A DNA stretch of 64,000 nt from G963665405 sp963665405 (GTDB taxonomy: Bacteria > Chloroflexota > Dehalococcoidia > Lucifugimonadales > G963665405), in the NCBI GenBank assembly GCA_963665405.2, contig CAXXUH010000003.1, positions 434,001-498,000 of the forward strand, read 5' to 3'. Below are positions 8,090 through 17,109 of the stretch, one piece after another. A program made the position numbers and the translations under genes. The stretch's first letter is position 1. Each line of letters opens with the position of its first letter. The notes under the pieces are model-generated. The model was not told the DNA's origin. It did no database searches and saw only the letters and a list, made by a program, of their open reading frames with translations.

Positions 8090-9436
8090 ATGGTTCAACA
8101 GGCGGAACAACAGGGTACGACCGGGGAGTCCGTGAGCCCACCCGCTCCGCAGGTCCCGACTCGGCCGGCACCGAGCCCGGCGGATGGCCCGGTCACGATG
8201 AAGGCGCTGCTGGAGGCAGGGGTCCACTTCGGCCACCAGAAGCGGCGGTGGAATCCCAAGATGAAGCGCTACATCTTCGCTCAGCGTAACGGGATCCACA
8301 TCATAGACCTCCAGCAGACCCTGCAGATGCTCGAACGGGCCTGTGCCTTCGCCGCGGATGTCGCGGCCGAGGGCAAGAGGATCATCATGGTGGGCACGAA
8401 GAAGCAGGCGCACGACACGATAATAGCGGAGGCTCAGAGGAGCGGAAGCCTGTACGTCGCCACCCGGTGGCTCGGCGGAACCCTCACTAACTTCAAGACC
8501 ATCCAGGCGCGAATGGACTACCTGGTCGAGCTGGAGACTCAGAAGGAGAAGGGCGGCTTCGAGCCGCTTCCCAAGAAAGAGGCGCTCAAGCTCGACGAGA
8601 TGATCAAGCGGCTCAACAGGTTCTTCGGCGGCATCAAGGAGATGACCGAGCTGCCCGGCGCGCTGTTCATTATCGACATCGGTAGGGAGGCGATCGCCGT
8701 AGCCGAGGCCAGGCGGGTGGGCGTCCCCATCATCGCATTGGTGGACTCCGATGCCGACCCGAACCTGATCGACTATCCTATTCCGGGAAACGACGACGCC
8801 ATCAGATCCATCCGGCTGGTCTCGGGCAAGATGGCCAGTGCGATCATCAACGGCACGAACCGGAGGGAGGCGCTGGAGGGCGAGCTCGGAGAGGGCGACG
8901 ACACCGTCGGGGACGAGGTTATCGCGGCGATGGCAGCCCCGGCGCCCGCTGCGGCCCCGGCGCCAGCCGCGACCGTGCCCGTAGCGACTGAGGAGACGGT
9001 CGCCGAGGCAGCCCCCGCGCCCGCTGCGGCACCGGCGCCAACCGCGACGGAGCCCGTACCGATTGAGAAGACGGTCGCCGAGACAGCCCCCGCGCCCGCT
9101 GCGGCACCGGCGCCAACCGCGACGGAGCCCGTACCGATTGAGAAAACGGTCGCCGAGGCAGCCCCCGCGCCCGCCGCGGCACCAGCGCCTGCCGCGACGG
9201 AGCCCGCAGCGACTGAGGAGAAGGTCGCCGAGGCAGTTCCAGCGCCAACCGTGCCCCCAGCGACTGAGGAGACGGTCGCCGAGGCAGCGCCGGTGGAGCC
9301 CGAGAGCGCGGCCGAAGAGCCCGCCGAGGCAGAGGCTACAGGAGGCGCAGCTCCCGAGCCTCCGGTGGAAGAACCTGCCGAAGCCACGGCCGGCGAAGAG
9401 ACTGAAACCGAAGACGACGGCAAGGAACAGGAATAG
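8090..9436 (+). CDS. rpsB: 30S ribosomal protein S2 with long Ala/Pro repeat tail
   Basis: Small-subunit protein S2. The ATG at 8090 follows GGAAGG by 9 nt and gives 448 aa, whereas S2 usually has 230-260. The S2 domain runs from about residue 37 (MKALLEAGVHFGHQKRRWNP) to about 265, including ATRWLGGTLTNFKTI and IVLVDSDADPN-like stretches. The last 180 or so residues are a low-complexity acidic Ala/Pro/Glu tail. Its core is four 25-aa (75-bp) units of the type AEAAPAPAAAPAPTATEPV starting at 9002, 9077, 9152 and 9227. The open frame extends upstream through the IS junction, but that part is not S2. First gene of rpsB-tsf-pyrH-frr. Confidence 0.94.
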   Translation: MVQQAEQQGTTGESVSPPAPQVPTRPAPSPADGPVTMKALLEAGVHFGHQKRRWNPKMKRYIFAQRNGIHIIDLQQTLQMLERACAFAADVAAEGKRIIMVGTKKQAHDTIIAEAQRSGSLYVATRWLGGTLTNFKTIQARMDYLVELETQKEKGGFEPLPKKEALKLDEMIKRLNRFFGGIKEMTELPGALFIIDIGREAIAVAEARRVGVPIIALVDSDADPNLIDYPIPGNDDAIRSIRLVSGKMASAIINGTNRREALEGELGEGDDTVGDEVIAAMAAPAPAAAPAPAATVPVATEETVAEAAPAPAAAPAPTATEPVPIEKTVAETAPAPAAAPAPTATEPVPIEKTVAEAAPAPAAAPAPAATEPAATEEKVAEAVPAPTVPPATEETVAEAAPVEPESAAEEPAEAEATGGAAPEPPVEEPAEATAGEETETEDDGKEQE

Positions 9437-9438
9437 CG

Positions 9439-9942
9439 TTGGCAATAAGCGTCGATGACATCAAAGCCCTCCGAGAGCGGACGGGCGCGGGAGTCATGCA
9501 CTCGAAGCGCGCCCTGGAAGAGGCCGACGGAGATCTGAAGAAGGCCGCCGAGATACTGCGCGAGCAGGGGATGGCCAGCGCCGCCAAGAAATCCGGCCGG
9601 GCCACCAACGAAGGGCTGGTCGAAGCCTATATCCACAGCGGAGGCCGTGTGGGCGCGATCGTCGAGGTGAACTGCGAGACGGATTTCGTCGCGCACACAC
9701 CCGAGTTCAAGGCGCTCGCCCACGACGTGGCCATGCAGGTAGCGGCGATGTCCCCACGCTATCTCGACGGGGAGGAGCTTCCCGAGGACGAGAGGGCGGA
9801 CGCCGAGGATCAGACCCTGCTGCGGCAGGCCTTCATAAGGGACCCATCCAGGACGATCCAGGACCTGGTTCAAGAAACCGCTGCAAAGCTGGGCGAGAAT
9901 GTTCGGATCAGCAGATTCGACAGGTTCGCCCTCGGAGAGTAG
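9439..9942 (+). CDS. tsf: Elongation factor Ts (short form)
   Basis: Guanine-nucleotide exchange factor for EF-Tu. The 167-aa product keeps the N-terminal UBA-like domain (IKALRERTGAGVMHSKRALEE, residues 8-28) and the core motif VEVNCETDFVAHTPEF (about residues 75-90), but like other short EF-Ts proteins it lacks the second core subdomain of the E. coli type. The start is TTG, 2 nt after the rpsB stop, with AAGGAACAGGA inside the end of rpsB as ribosome binding site. The usual MDCK after TGAG reads MHSK. Translationally coupled to rpsB. Confidence 0.93.
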   Translation: MAISVDDIKALRERTGAGVMHSKRALEEADGDLKKAAEILREQGMASAAKKSGRATNEGLVEAYIHSGGRVGAIVEVNCETDFVAHTPEFKALAHDVAMQVAAMSPRYLDGEELPEDERADAEDQTLLRQAFIRDPSRTIQDLVQETAAKLGENVRISRFDRFALGE

Positions 9943-9947
9943 GCGCC

Positions 9948-10697
9948 GTGAGAACCGATGGAGTCAAGCGGCGACGGGTTCTACTGAAGCTGAGTGGGGA
10001 GTCGTTCGAGGGCGACCAGGGCTACGGCGTCGATCCCCAAGCGGTGGACTACCTGGCCCGGGAGATACGCGAAACCGCCAACCTAGGAGTCCAGCTGGGC
10101 GTCGTCGTGGGTGGCGGAAACATCTGGCGCGGCGCCGACGCCGCCAAGCAGGGGATGGACCGCGCCACGGCGGACTACGCCGGGATGCTGGCGACGCTGA
10201 TCAATGCCCTGGCACTCCAGAACGTCCTCGAGCGCGTCTACGAGGTCGACACCAGGACTCAGAGCGCGATCACGACCCAGCAGGTGGCGGAGCCCTACAT
10301 ACGCCGGCGGGCCATCCGTCATCTGGAGAAGGGCCGGGTCGTCCTCTTCGCCGCCGGCACCGGCAACCCGTTCATGACCACCGACACTGCCGCGGCGCTG
10401 CGAGCCGTGGAGATCGAGGCGGAGGTCCTGCTGATGGCGAAGTACGCCGTGGACGGGGTATACGCCTCGGACCCCAACATCGACCCTTCAGCCAAGAAGC
10501 TCGACTATCTGTCCTACCGTGACGCGCTGGAGCAGCGGCTGCGGGTGATGGACAGCACGGCGCTGTCGCTGTGCATGGACAACAACCTGCCGATCATCGT
10601 GTTCGACGTCTCGGTGCCGGGCAACGTCGAGCGTATCATCCGCGGAGAGAAGGTCGGCTCCGTCGTCTCTGAAGCCGCCGTCGCTGCCCACGACTAA
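9948..10697 (+). CDS. pyrH: UMP kinase
   Basis: Phosphorylates UMP to UDP; hexameric, of the amino-acid kinase fold and unrelated to eukaryotic UMP/CMP kinases. The 249-aa product shows LLKLSGESF (residues 12-20), VVVGGGNIWRG (about 47-57), FAAGTGNPFMTTDTAAALRA (about 133-152) and a YASDPNIDPSAKK segment. GTG start 5 nt after tsf with GGAG in front. Member of the conserved rpsB-tsf-pyrH-frr cluster; a 204-nt gap with a repeat remnant separates it from frr. Confidence 0.95.
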   Translation: MRTDGVKRRRVLLKLSGESFEGDQGYGVDPQAVDYLAREIRETANLGVQLGVVVGGGNIWRGADAAKQGMDRATADYAGMLATLINALALQNVLERVYEVDTRTQSAITTQQVAEPYIRRRAIRHLEKGRVVLFAAGTGNPFMTTDTAAALRAVEIEAEVLLMAKYAVDGVYASDPNIDPSAKKLDYLSYRDALEQRLRVMDSTALSLCMDNNLPIIVFDVSVPGNVERIIRGEKVGSVVSEAAVAAHD

Positions 10698-10805
10698 CCC
10701 TGCTGAACAAAGAACCCTGGGGAGTGCATAGCCCGTCCGGGGTCAGTCGAATCAAGTCGTCACCCGCCGAGACCAACACGCGCTGGACAAGAAAACCCTG
10801 GGGTC

Positions 10806-10830
10806 TGACGGTGTCCCTCAGATATGAAAT
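10806..10830 (-). repeat. Remnant of the modular hairpin repeat
   Basis: GGTGTCCCTCAGATATGAAATT is the reverse complement of the start of the repeat unit (TATCTGAGGGACACC). Only the leading part remains, between pyrH and frr; the rest of this 204-nt gap shows nothing recognisable. Confidence 0.5.
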
Positions 10831-10901
10831 TCCCCCTTTTGCCGACGGGGAGTGGCGACTCCGATCACGGCCCTCAAGACACCACAATGGAGTGATTTGC
10901 G

Positions 10902-11465
10902 ATGGCTGGTGTAGAGACTGTTCTCGAAGAAACCGAGGCCAGGATGGCCAAGACGGAGGAGGCGCTGGTCAGAGAGCTGGGCGCGATCCGGACCGGCCGG
11001 GCGAACCCGGCTCTGGTCGAAAACCTGACGGTCAGCTACTACGGCGTCCCGACGCCGGTCAAGCAGATGGCGACGATCTCGGTTGCCGAGGCTCGCGTCC
11101 TCATGATCCAGCCCTGGGACAAGCAGGCGCTGAAGGATCTCGAGAAGGCCCTCCTGTCGTCCGACCTCGGTCTGATGCCGAACAACGACGGGAGCGTCAT
11201 ACGGATGAACATCCCGGCACTGACCGAAGAGCGGCGCAAGGAGCTGGTCAAGCTGGTGGGACGGAAGGCGGAAGAGGCCCACGTGGCCGTCCGCAACATC
11301 AGGCGGGATAGCCTGGAGCGCTTCCGGGAGATGGAAAGGGAGAAGGAGCTCTCGCAGGACGAGACGAAGAGAGCTCAGGACCAGCTCCAGCGGCTGACCG
11401 ACCTCTACATCCAGAAGTCCGACGCCCTGCGCGCCAAGAAGGAGTCCGAGGTGCTGGAGGTGTGA
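10902..11465 (+). CDS. frr: Ribosome recycling factor
   Basis: Splits post-termination ribosomes with EF-G. The 187-aa length matches the family. Domain I helices and the signature ELGAIRTGRANPALVENLTV (about residues 25-44) are clear, as are SDLGLMPNNDGSVIRMNIPALTEERR (in parts, about 87-112) and the C-terminal helix ending in KKESEVLEV. ATG start. The stop overlaps the GTG of uppS by 4 nt (GTGA), indicating translational coupling. Confidence 0.96.
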   Translation: MAGVETVLEETEARMAKTEEALVRELGAIRTGRANPALVENLTVSYYGVPTPVKQMATISVAEARVLMIQPWDKQALKDLEKALLSSDLGLMPNNDGSVIRMNIPALTEERRKELVKLVGRKAEEAHVAVRNIRRDSLERFREMEREKELSQDETKRAQDQLQRLTDLYIQKSDALRAKKESEVLEV

Positions 11466-12241
11466 CCCGGGAGGTTTCCGCCCCCAATGGGTCGCCGGCC
11501 GATGCGTCCAGCGGCCGGCCCCACGATGCGGCCGCGGTTCCCACTCACGTGGCGATCATCATGGATGGCAACGGGCGCTGGGCGAGAGCACGCGGAGAGC
11601 CCCGCCTGTTTGGCCACCGCGCCGGGACGGAGAACATCCGTCGAGTCCTGCGCAGCTTCGGCCAGAGCGGGGTTCGGTACGTCACCATATATGCGTTTTC
11701 CACCGAGAACTGGGAGCGTCCGGACGATGAGGTGAGCGGGCTGATGCGGATCCTCATGGACGTGATCGGGGTGGAGGCTCAGAAGCTCCACGCGGAGGGT
11801 GTGCGAATACGGCACATCGGCCGGCTGGACCGTCTCCCGGACGAGCTTCGCGCGTCGATCGCCGAGGCCGTCGAGCTCACCAAAGACAACTCAGGGCTTA
11901 CGTTGCAGGTCGCCTTCGACTACGGGGGACGGGAGGAGATACTGAACGCCGTCAAGCGTATCTCGGTCGACCATGTTGCCCCTGACGAGATCACCGAAGA
12001 GGTCTTCTCCAGGTACCTCTACACGGACGATGCGCCGGACCCGGACCTGATCGTACGCACGGCGGGCGAGATGCGGCTGAGCAACTTCCTGCTGTGGCAG
12101 GCCGCCTACGCCGAGTATTACTCGACCCCGGCGCTGTGGCCCGACTTCGACCAGGACGAGGTGGCCAAGGCGCTGGACGCGTATCGCCATCGCCGCCGCC
12201 GGTTCGGCAGGGTGGATACACCTGACCCCTCGACTCGGTAA
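11462..12241 (+). CDS. uppS: Undecaprenyl diphosphate synthase
   Basis: Cis-prenyltransferase that builds the C55 lipid carrier for peptidoglycan and other envelope polymers. The 259-aa product has a hydrophilic 25-residue lead, then HVAIIMDGNGRWARARG (about residues 28-44, catalytic Asp), YAFSTENW, and the signature DLIVRTAGEMRLSNFLLWQ (about 195-213). GTG start overlaps the frr stop. It heads the uppS-cdsA-dxr-rseP group, although a 459-nt repeat-filled gap separates it from cdsA. In the signature, RTAGE replaces the more usual RTGGE/RTSGE. Confidence 0.95.
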   Translation: MTREVSAPNGSPADASSGRPHDAAAVPTHVAIIMDGNGRWARARGEPRLFGHRAGTENIRRVLRSFGQSGVRYVTIYAFSTENWERPDDEVSGLMRILMDVIGVEAQKLHAEGVRIRHIGRLDRLPDELRASIAEAVELTKDNSGLTLQVAFDYGGREEILNAVKRISVDHVAPDEITEEVFSRYLYTDDAPDPDLIVRTAGEMRLSNFLLWQAAYAEYYSTPALWPDFDQDEVAKALDAYRHRRRRFGRVDTPDPSTR

Positions 12242-12260
12242 GACCCCGGCTTGGCGGCCG

Positions 12261-12668
12261 GCAGGGTCGTCAGAACCGATATTCTGGGCACCGCCACTTG
12301 CCAGGTATTGGGAAAAAGAGAGAAATGTTTGTATCTGAGGGACACCCTCAGACTCCCAGCAAAGGGACTTTGTCCCTCTGCACTCCTCATTCTTCATTGC
12401 AGGGTCCTCAGAACTGATTCTGGGCACCGCGACTTGCCAGGTATTGGGAAAAAGAGAGAAATGTTTGTATCTGGGGGACACCCTCAGACTCCCAGCAAAG
12501 GGACTTCGTCCCTCTGCACTCCTCATTCTTCATTGCAGGGTCCTCAGAACTGATTCTGGGCACCGCGACTTGCCAGGTATTGGGAAAAAGAGAGAAACGT
12601 TTGTATCTGAGGGCCACCCTCAGACTCCTGGCAATCCCGACAGGTCGGGATCTGCGCTCTCCAATCTC
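12261..12668 (+). repeat. Triplicated 136-bp intergenic repeat
   Basis: Three consecutive units with a 136-bp period (landmark ATTCTGGGCA at 12281, 12417, 12553) fill the uppS-cdsA gap. Each contains GCACCGCGACTTGCCAGG, then the modular hairpin unit. Units 1 and 2 carry an AGGGAC/GTCCCT second stem; unit 3 carries ATCCCGAC/GTCGGGAT instead. No gene is visible inside, and the units are too long and adjacent to be CRISPR. Confidence 0.9.
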
Positions 12669-12700
12669 CATTTTATTGAGAATCTTGTGACCGTTGCCGC

Positions 12701-13507
12701 ATGACTGCTCGTCTCGTTAGCGCCGCCGTCGTACTTCCGGTCCTGTTCCTCTTCATCTGGGCCGGGCTCCCATGGCTCTCCGTGTTGGTTGCCGCTGCGG
12801 CGGCCGTCGGAGCGTTCGAGCTCTACCAGATGTTTCGCCGGGACGGAAGCCGCCACATCTTCGTGGTCACCGCAGCATGGGCGGCGGCGATGGTGGCGGG
12901 GGGGCACATGATCGCCGTCGGTGTCCCCGTGCTCGTATCTCTGTTGCCGGTCGTGGCCGGCGGTGCGCTGGTGTCCGCCGCCGTCGTTCTGGCGTCCGGG
13001 CGGGGCCGCTTCGACCTGGCGAGCTGGAGGGTCTCGGCGGGCGCGGCGCTGTACGTGGGCGGACTCCTGCTTCACCTTCCACTGCTGAGAGGTCTGGACG
13101 ACGGCTTCGCCTGGGTCTTCTTCGTCCTGTTTCTCACGTTCACCGCCGACACGTTCGCGTTCCTCGTCGGCAGAGCCGTAGGCCGGCGGCAGCTGGCGCC
13201 GTCGACAAGCCCGGGCAAGACCTGGGAGGGAGCAATCGGGGGGCTTGTAGGGTCGATCGGCGCGGGAGCGGGCCTCCTGTATGCGCTCGACCTGGACGCG
13301 AGCCTGGCTCAGGCGCTGGTCCTGGGCGCCGTGGCCGGTGTGGCGGGGCAGGCCGGCGACCTGGTCGAATCGCGCCTCAAGAGAATGGCGGGAGTCAAGG
13401 ATTCGGGCTCGATGATCCCGGGTCATGGAGGCGCTCTCGACCGGCTCGACTCCATGTCGGTCAATTTCGGTGTGCTATATTATCTAGTGTGGCTGTGGGT
13501 TCGGTAA
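12701..13507 (+). CDS. cdsA: Phosphatidate cytidylyltransferase
   Basis: Makes CDP-diacylglycerol from phosphatidate and CTP for phospholipid synthesis; integral membrane protein. The 268-aa sequence has about seven or eight hydrophobic segments and the C-terminal family signature, from SRLKRMAGVKDSGSMIPGHG (about residues 224-243) to GALDRLDSM. In most homologues the KD is followed by a hydrophobic or aromatic residue and then G; here it is KDSGSM. ATG start, no strong ribosome binding site. Its end overlaps the dxr start by about 19 nt. Confidence 0.94.
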   Translation: MTARLVSAAVVLPVLFLFIWAGLPWLSVLVAAAAAVGAFELYQMFRRDGSRHIFVVTAAWAAAMVAGGHMIAVGVPVLVSLLPVVAGGALVSAAVVLASGRGRFDLASWRVSAGAALYVGGLLLHLPLLRGLDDGFAWVFFVLFLTFTADTFAFLVGRAVGRRQLAPSTSPGKTWEGAIGGLVGSIGAGAGLLYALDLDASLAQALVLGAVAGVAGQAGDLVESRLKRMAGVKDSGSMIPGHGGALDRLDSMSVNFGVLYYLVWLWVR

Positions 13508-14634
13508 AGCGGCTCGCCCTCCTGGGCTCTACCGGGTCCATCGGGACTCAGACTCTCGATGTGGTCCGGGCATTCCCTGACCGCCTCCAGGTCGTCGGTC
13601 TCGCCGCCCGTAGAAACCTTCAGCTCCTCGGCGCGCAGGTCAAAGAGTTCAGACCGAAGATGGTCTGCTGCGAAGGAACCGCCGAGGAGAAAGCTCCCCT
13701 CCTGTCCGACGGATGTACGGAATGCGCCATGGTGGACATGGCTCGGGATGCGGAGGTGGACCTGGTGGTGACGGCGACGGTCGGCGACGCGGCGCTCGGG
13801 CCGACGCTGGCCGCGATTCAGTCGGGCCGGAACGTGGCCATCGCCAACAAGGAATCGATCGTCATGGGCGGGCCGCTGCTGACGGGCCTGGCCCGCAAGC
13901 ACCGCGTCGAGCTTCTCCCTCTGGACAGCGAGCCCAATGCCATCTGGCAGTGCCTGAGTGGCGAAACCGGGGAGATTGCCAGGCTCATCATCACGGCCTC
14001 CGGAGGCGCGTTCCGTAGCTGGTCTCCGCAGGCACTTGCCGACGTAACTCCAGCGCAAGCGCTCAACCACCCGACCTGGTCCATGGGCGCCAAGATCACC
14101 GTGGACTCGGCCACCCTGATGAACAAGGCCTTTGAGGTCATCGAAGCCCGCTGGCTGTTCGACGTTCCCTGGGACCGGATCCAGGTCGTGATCCATCCGC
14201 AGAGCATCATCCACTCGATGGTGGAGTTCGTCGACGGATCGGTAAAGGCACAGCTAAGCCCGCCGGACATGCGCCTGCCGATCCAGTATGCGCTGCTGTA
14301 TCCGGACCGGGCAGCCAATCCGGACCTTCCCAGGCTCGATCCCATCCAGACCGGGGCTCTGACGTTTGAAGAGATGGACGAAGAGCGATATCCATGCTTC
14401 AAGCTGGCTCTGGAGATAGGGATGCGGGGAAAGACGTGGCCGGCGGCGCTGTGCGGTGCCGACGAGATGGCGGTGGAGCTGTTCCTGTCGGGACGCATCA
14501 GATTCCTCGAGATCGGCACCATAATTGACGAGGCTCTCAGAGATTATCGGCCCGCCGACGATCCGTCTCCCGAGGAGCTATTGGAGGCGGCCCAGTGGGC
14601 CAGACGGCGTGTGTCGGGGTTAGCGGAGGGGTAG
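13489..14634 (+). CDS. dxr: 1-deoxy-D-xylulose 5-phosphate reductoisomerase
   Basis: First committed step of the MEP isoprenoid pathway, DXP to MEP with NADPH and a divalent metal. About 381 aa from GTG 13489 (GTG 13495 is equally possible). Motifs are LALLGSTGSIGTQTLDVV (NADPH fold, near residues 7-24), IANKESIVMGG, PLDSEPNAIWQCL (metal ligands D and E near 150), ITASGGAF and NHPTWSMGAKITVDSATLMN. The frame is open far upstream through cdsA, but that extension is out-of-frame cdsA sequence. Works with uppS and ispG, which lie in the same gene run. Confidence 0.94.
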   Translation: MAVGSVKRLALLGSTGSIGTQTLDVVRAFPDRLQVVGLAARRNLQLLGAQVKEFRPKMVCCEGTAEEKAPLLSDGCTECAMVDMARDAEVDLVVTATVGDAALGPTLAAIQSGRNVAIANKESIVMGGPLLTGLARKHRVELLPLDSEPNAIWQCLSGETGEIARLIITASGGAFRSWSPQALADVTPAQALNHPTWSMGAKITVDSATLMNKAFEVIEARWLFDVPWDRIQVVIHPQSIIHSMVEFVDGSVKAQLSPPDMRLPIQYALLYPDRAANPDLPRLDPIQTGALTFEEMDEERYPCFKLALEIGMRGKTWPAALCGADEMAVELFLSGRIRFLEIGTIIDEALRDYRPADDPSPEELLEAAQWARRRVSGLAEG

Positions 14635-14637
14635 ACT

Positions 14638-15837
14638 GTGGATTCGATTCCCGCTTGGCTTTTGATCGTCCCCGTGCTCGGCTTCCTCGTGTTCGTTCAC
14701 GAGCTTGGCCACTTCGTGACGGCGAAGTGGTTCGGTATCAAGGTGACGGAGTTCGGCTTCGGGTTCCCCCCGCGGATGTTCGGGGTGCGCCGCGGCGAGA
14801 CGATCTACTCCATCAACTGGATTCCCCTGGGTGGCTTCGTGAAGATGGTTGGCGAGGAGGACCCCTCGGAGCCGAGGAGCTTCGCCCGCCAGAGCGTGGC
14901 CGTCCGCTCGATCGTGCTGGTCGCCGGATCGTTCATGAACGTTATGGTCCCAATCGTGATCTTCACGATCCTGTTCATGCTCCCGCACGACACCGTGGTC
15001 GGCGGATCGGTGGTCGTAAGTGCGGTGGCCCCCAGCTCCCCGGCGGCCGAAGCCGGAATCAGACAGGGCGACACCATTCTCAGCGTCAACGGCGACCCGG
15101 TGAGCCTGCCGAGCGATCTTATAGACCGGGTGGGCGACACTCTGGGTGAGCCCATCGAGCTGGTCCTGAGGCGGGGCGCACTGGTGTCCGGCCTCGGAGA
15201 ATCTCCCGAGTTCATGGTTACCGATGCTGTCATGGTGGTGCCCAGGGCAAACCCGCCGTCGCTGAAGGTGGTCGAGGAGGTCGTCGACCCCGAGAGGCAG
15301 ATCTCACTCGCCGACGCCCGGCGCTACAACCTGGAGCTCGAGGTCGGCGACACGATGCGACAGGGCGCCGTCGGGGTGATGATCGGGCTCGCGAACGCCA
15401 GGGTAACCCGGACGAGGGAGCCGATCTGGAGGGCCGTCCCGTCAGCCGCCGACACGATGTGGGACATCGTCGTCTTCACCAAGAACGGAGTCGTCGACGG
15501 TCTGACTACGGGGTCCAACCCCGGACTCGCCGGGCCCGTCGGGATCGCCCAGGCGACGGGCGAGATCGTCGAGCGGCTGGGGTTCTTCTGGCTGCTGCAG
15601 CTTACGGCCCTGATCAGCGTCTCGCTGGCGATAATCAACGTTCTGCCCATACCCGCCCTCGACGGCGGACGGCTCATGTTCGTCCTGATCGAGTGGGTCA
15701 GACGCGGCAAGAAGATCTCGCCCAAGCGGGAGGGTATGGTCCACATGGTCGGATACCTGCTTATCCTGATACTGGTAGGCGTGATAAGCTACTTCGACAT
15801 CGTGAGACTCGTCAGCGGCGAGAGCCTGCTCCAGTAG
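14638..15837 (+). CDS. rseP: RIP metalloprotease, RseP/site-2 protease family
   Basis: Intramembrane zinc protease that cleaves membrane-spanning regulators such as anti-sigma factors or leftover signal peptides. The 399-aa product begins with a membrane helix containing the zinc motif HELGH (residues 22-26). A further helix is near 95-115, a PDZ-like region (GIRQGDTILSVNGDPV) follows, and a C-terminal helix carries the third zinc ligand in NVLPIPALDGGRL (about 337-349). GTG start 3 nt after dxr with GGAGGGG in front. The cdsA-dxr-rseP order is common in bacteria. The target protein is not identifiable from this window. Confidence 0.93.
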   Translation: MDSIPAWLLIVPVLGFLVFVHELGHFVTAKWFGIKVTEFGFGFPPRMFGVRRGETIYSINWIPLGGFVKMVGEEDPSEPRSFARQSVAVRSIVLVAGSFMNVMVPIVIFTILFMLPHDTVVGGSVVVSAVAPSSPAAEAGIRQGDTILSVNGDPVSLPSDLIDRVGDTLGEPIELVLRRGALVSGLGESPEFMVTDAVMVVPRANPPSLKVVEEVVDPERQISLADARRYNLELEVGDTMRQGAVGVMIGLANARVTRTREPIWRAVPSAADTMWDIVVFTKNGVVDGLTTGSNPGLAGPVGIAQATGEIVERLGFFWLLQLTALISVSLAIINVLPIPALDGGRLMFVLIEWVRRGKKISPKREGMVHMVGYLLILILVGVISYFDIVRLVSGESLLQ

Positions 15838-15948
15838 CCTGCGGAACCGGGCCCAGGGCGTCGGCCTGGGGGTGCCCTCTGGAAAACCCTTTGGTCGGGC
15901 GGGCGGGCCAGACGCCGTGGCGAGGTCGCGTAAGTTCGAGGGGCCATC

Positions 15949-17082
15949 TTGATAAAGCGCCGGGTAACCAAGCCGATATACGTGGGCGGCGTGAAGGTTG
16001 GGGGCGACGCCCCCGTCAGCGTCCAGTCCATGACCAAGACCCACACCGACGACGTCGCAGCGACCGTCGAGCAGATACACCAGCTCGAGGAGGCCGGGTG
16101 CGACATAGTCCGGTGTGCCGTGCCCGACATGGAGGCCGCGACCGCCCTGGCCGAGATCAAGCGCCAGGTGAAGATACCGGTCGTCGCCGACATCCACTTC
16201 CACTACCAGCTCGCGATGGAGGCCCTCAAGAGCGGTGTCGACTGCCTGCGGCTCAACCCCGGCAACATCCGGGACCGGGGGAAGGTCGAGACGATCGTCC
16301 GCGAGGCCAAGGCGCGTGAGGTCCCCATCCGGATCGGTGTGAATTTCGGCAGCCTCCCCCCGGTCGGACGCATCGGCATGTCCGGCGGCCTCTCCCGGCA
16401 TACGGACGGGGTCAACCTTCTTCCCAAGGGCAGCGGCGAGTCCGACGACGGGTATTCGGTGGTCGACCACATGGTCGACACCGGCCTCTGGGAGATCGGC
16501 ATCCTGGAGGACCTCGACTTCGACCTCATCAAGATATCTCTGAAGGCGTTCGACATCGACACGACCGTCGAGTCCTACCGCCGCATGGCCAAGCTGGTGC
16601 CGTATCCGCTGCACCTGGGAGTCACCGAGTCCGGCACGGCGAAGGCGGGCAGCGTTCGCAGCGCCGTCGGCCTAGGGGTTCTGCTCTACGAGGGGATCGG
16701 GGACACGATCCGGGTCTCTCTGAGCGACGACCCGCGCGAAGAGATCGAGACCGGGATGAACATCCTCAAGTCGCTGGAGCTGCGCAAAGAAGGGGCGGTA
16801 CTGGTTGCCTGCCCGAGCTGCGGACGGGCCGATGTGGACGTCATCAAGCTGGCCAACACGGTCGAGGGGCTTCTCAAGAAGACCGGCACATCGATCAAGG
16901 TCGCCGTCATGGGCTGCGAGGTGAACGGACCCGGGGAGGCCAAGGATGCCGACGTCGGCATCGCGGCCGGCGCCGGCCGTGCGGTGATCTTCCGCAAGGG
17001 CAAGAAGAGCCGGATCGTCGCCGAGGCAGACATGCTGACCGCCCTCATGGAAGAGGTCGAGGCGGTCGAGGCCGGCGGCTGA
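15949..17082 (+). CDS. ispG: 4-hydroxy-3-methylbut-2-enyl diphosphate synthase
   Basis: Fe-S enzyme of the MEP pathway converting MEcPP to HMBPP. The 377-aa length matches the bacterial type without the plant insert. Visible are the N-terminal TIM-barrel part (VSVQSMTKTHTDDV, VVADIHFHYQLAM, LRLNPGNI) and the C-terminal 4Fe-4S domain with CPSCGR (about residues 287-292) and MGCEVNGPGE (about 322-331). TTG start with GAGGGG 6 nt upstream. The 111-nt gap after rseP carries a GC-rich motif (GGGCGGGCGGGCCAGACGC) also present near 62310. Probably cotranscribed with dxr and rseP. Confidence 0.95.
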   Translation: MIKRRVTKPIYVGGVKVGGDAPVSVQSMTKTHTDDVAATVEQIHQLEEAGCDIVRCAVPDMEAATALAEIKRQVKIPVVADIHFHYQLAMEALKSGVDCLRLNPGNIRDRGKVETIVREAKAREVPIRIGVNFGSLPPVGRIGMSGGLSRHTDGVNLLPKGSGESDDGYSVVDHMVDTGLWEIGILEDLDFDLIKISLKAFDIDTTVESYRRMAKLVPYPLHLGVTESGTAKAGSVRSAVGLGVLLYEGIGDTIRVSLSDDPREEIETGMNILKSLELRKEGAVLVACPSCGRADVDVIKLANTVEGLLKKTGTSIKVAVMGCEVNGPGEAKDADVGIAAGAGRAVIFRKGKKSRIVAEADMLTALMEEVEAVEAGG

Positions 17083-17109
17083 GTCGGGTCACGCCGAGGG
17101 CCGCCTGGC

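Noticed and set aside
8015..9445. 476-codon minus-strand ORF opposite rpsB, and similar long antisense ORFs
   Set aside because: High-GC shadows of clearly identified genes; no motifs.
12261..12668. CRISPR array
   Set aside because: 136-bp units abut without unique spacers and belong to a dispersed intergenic repeat family.
12772..13488. 620-aa plus-strand ORF ending in dxr
   Set aside because: The upstream part is cdsA read in another frame; dxr starts at GTG 13489/13495.
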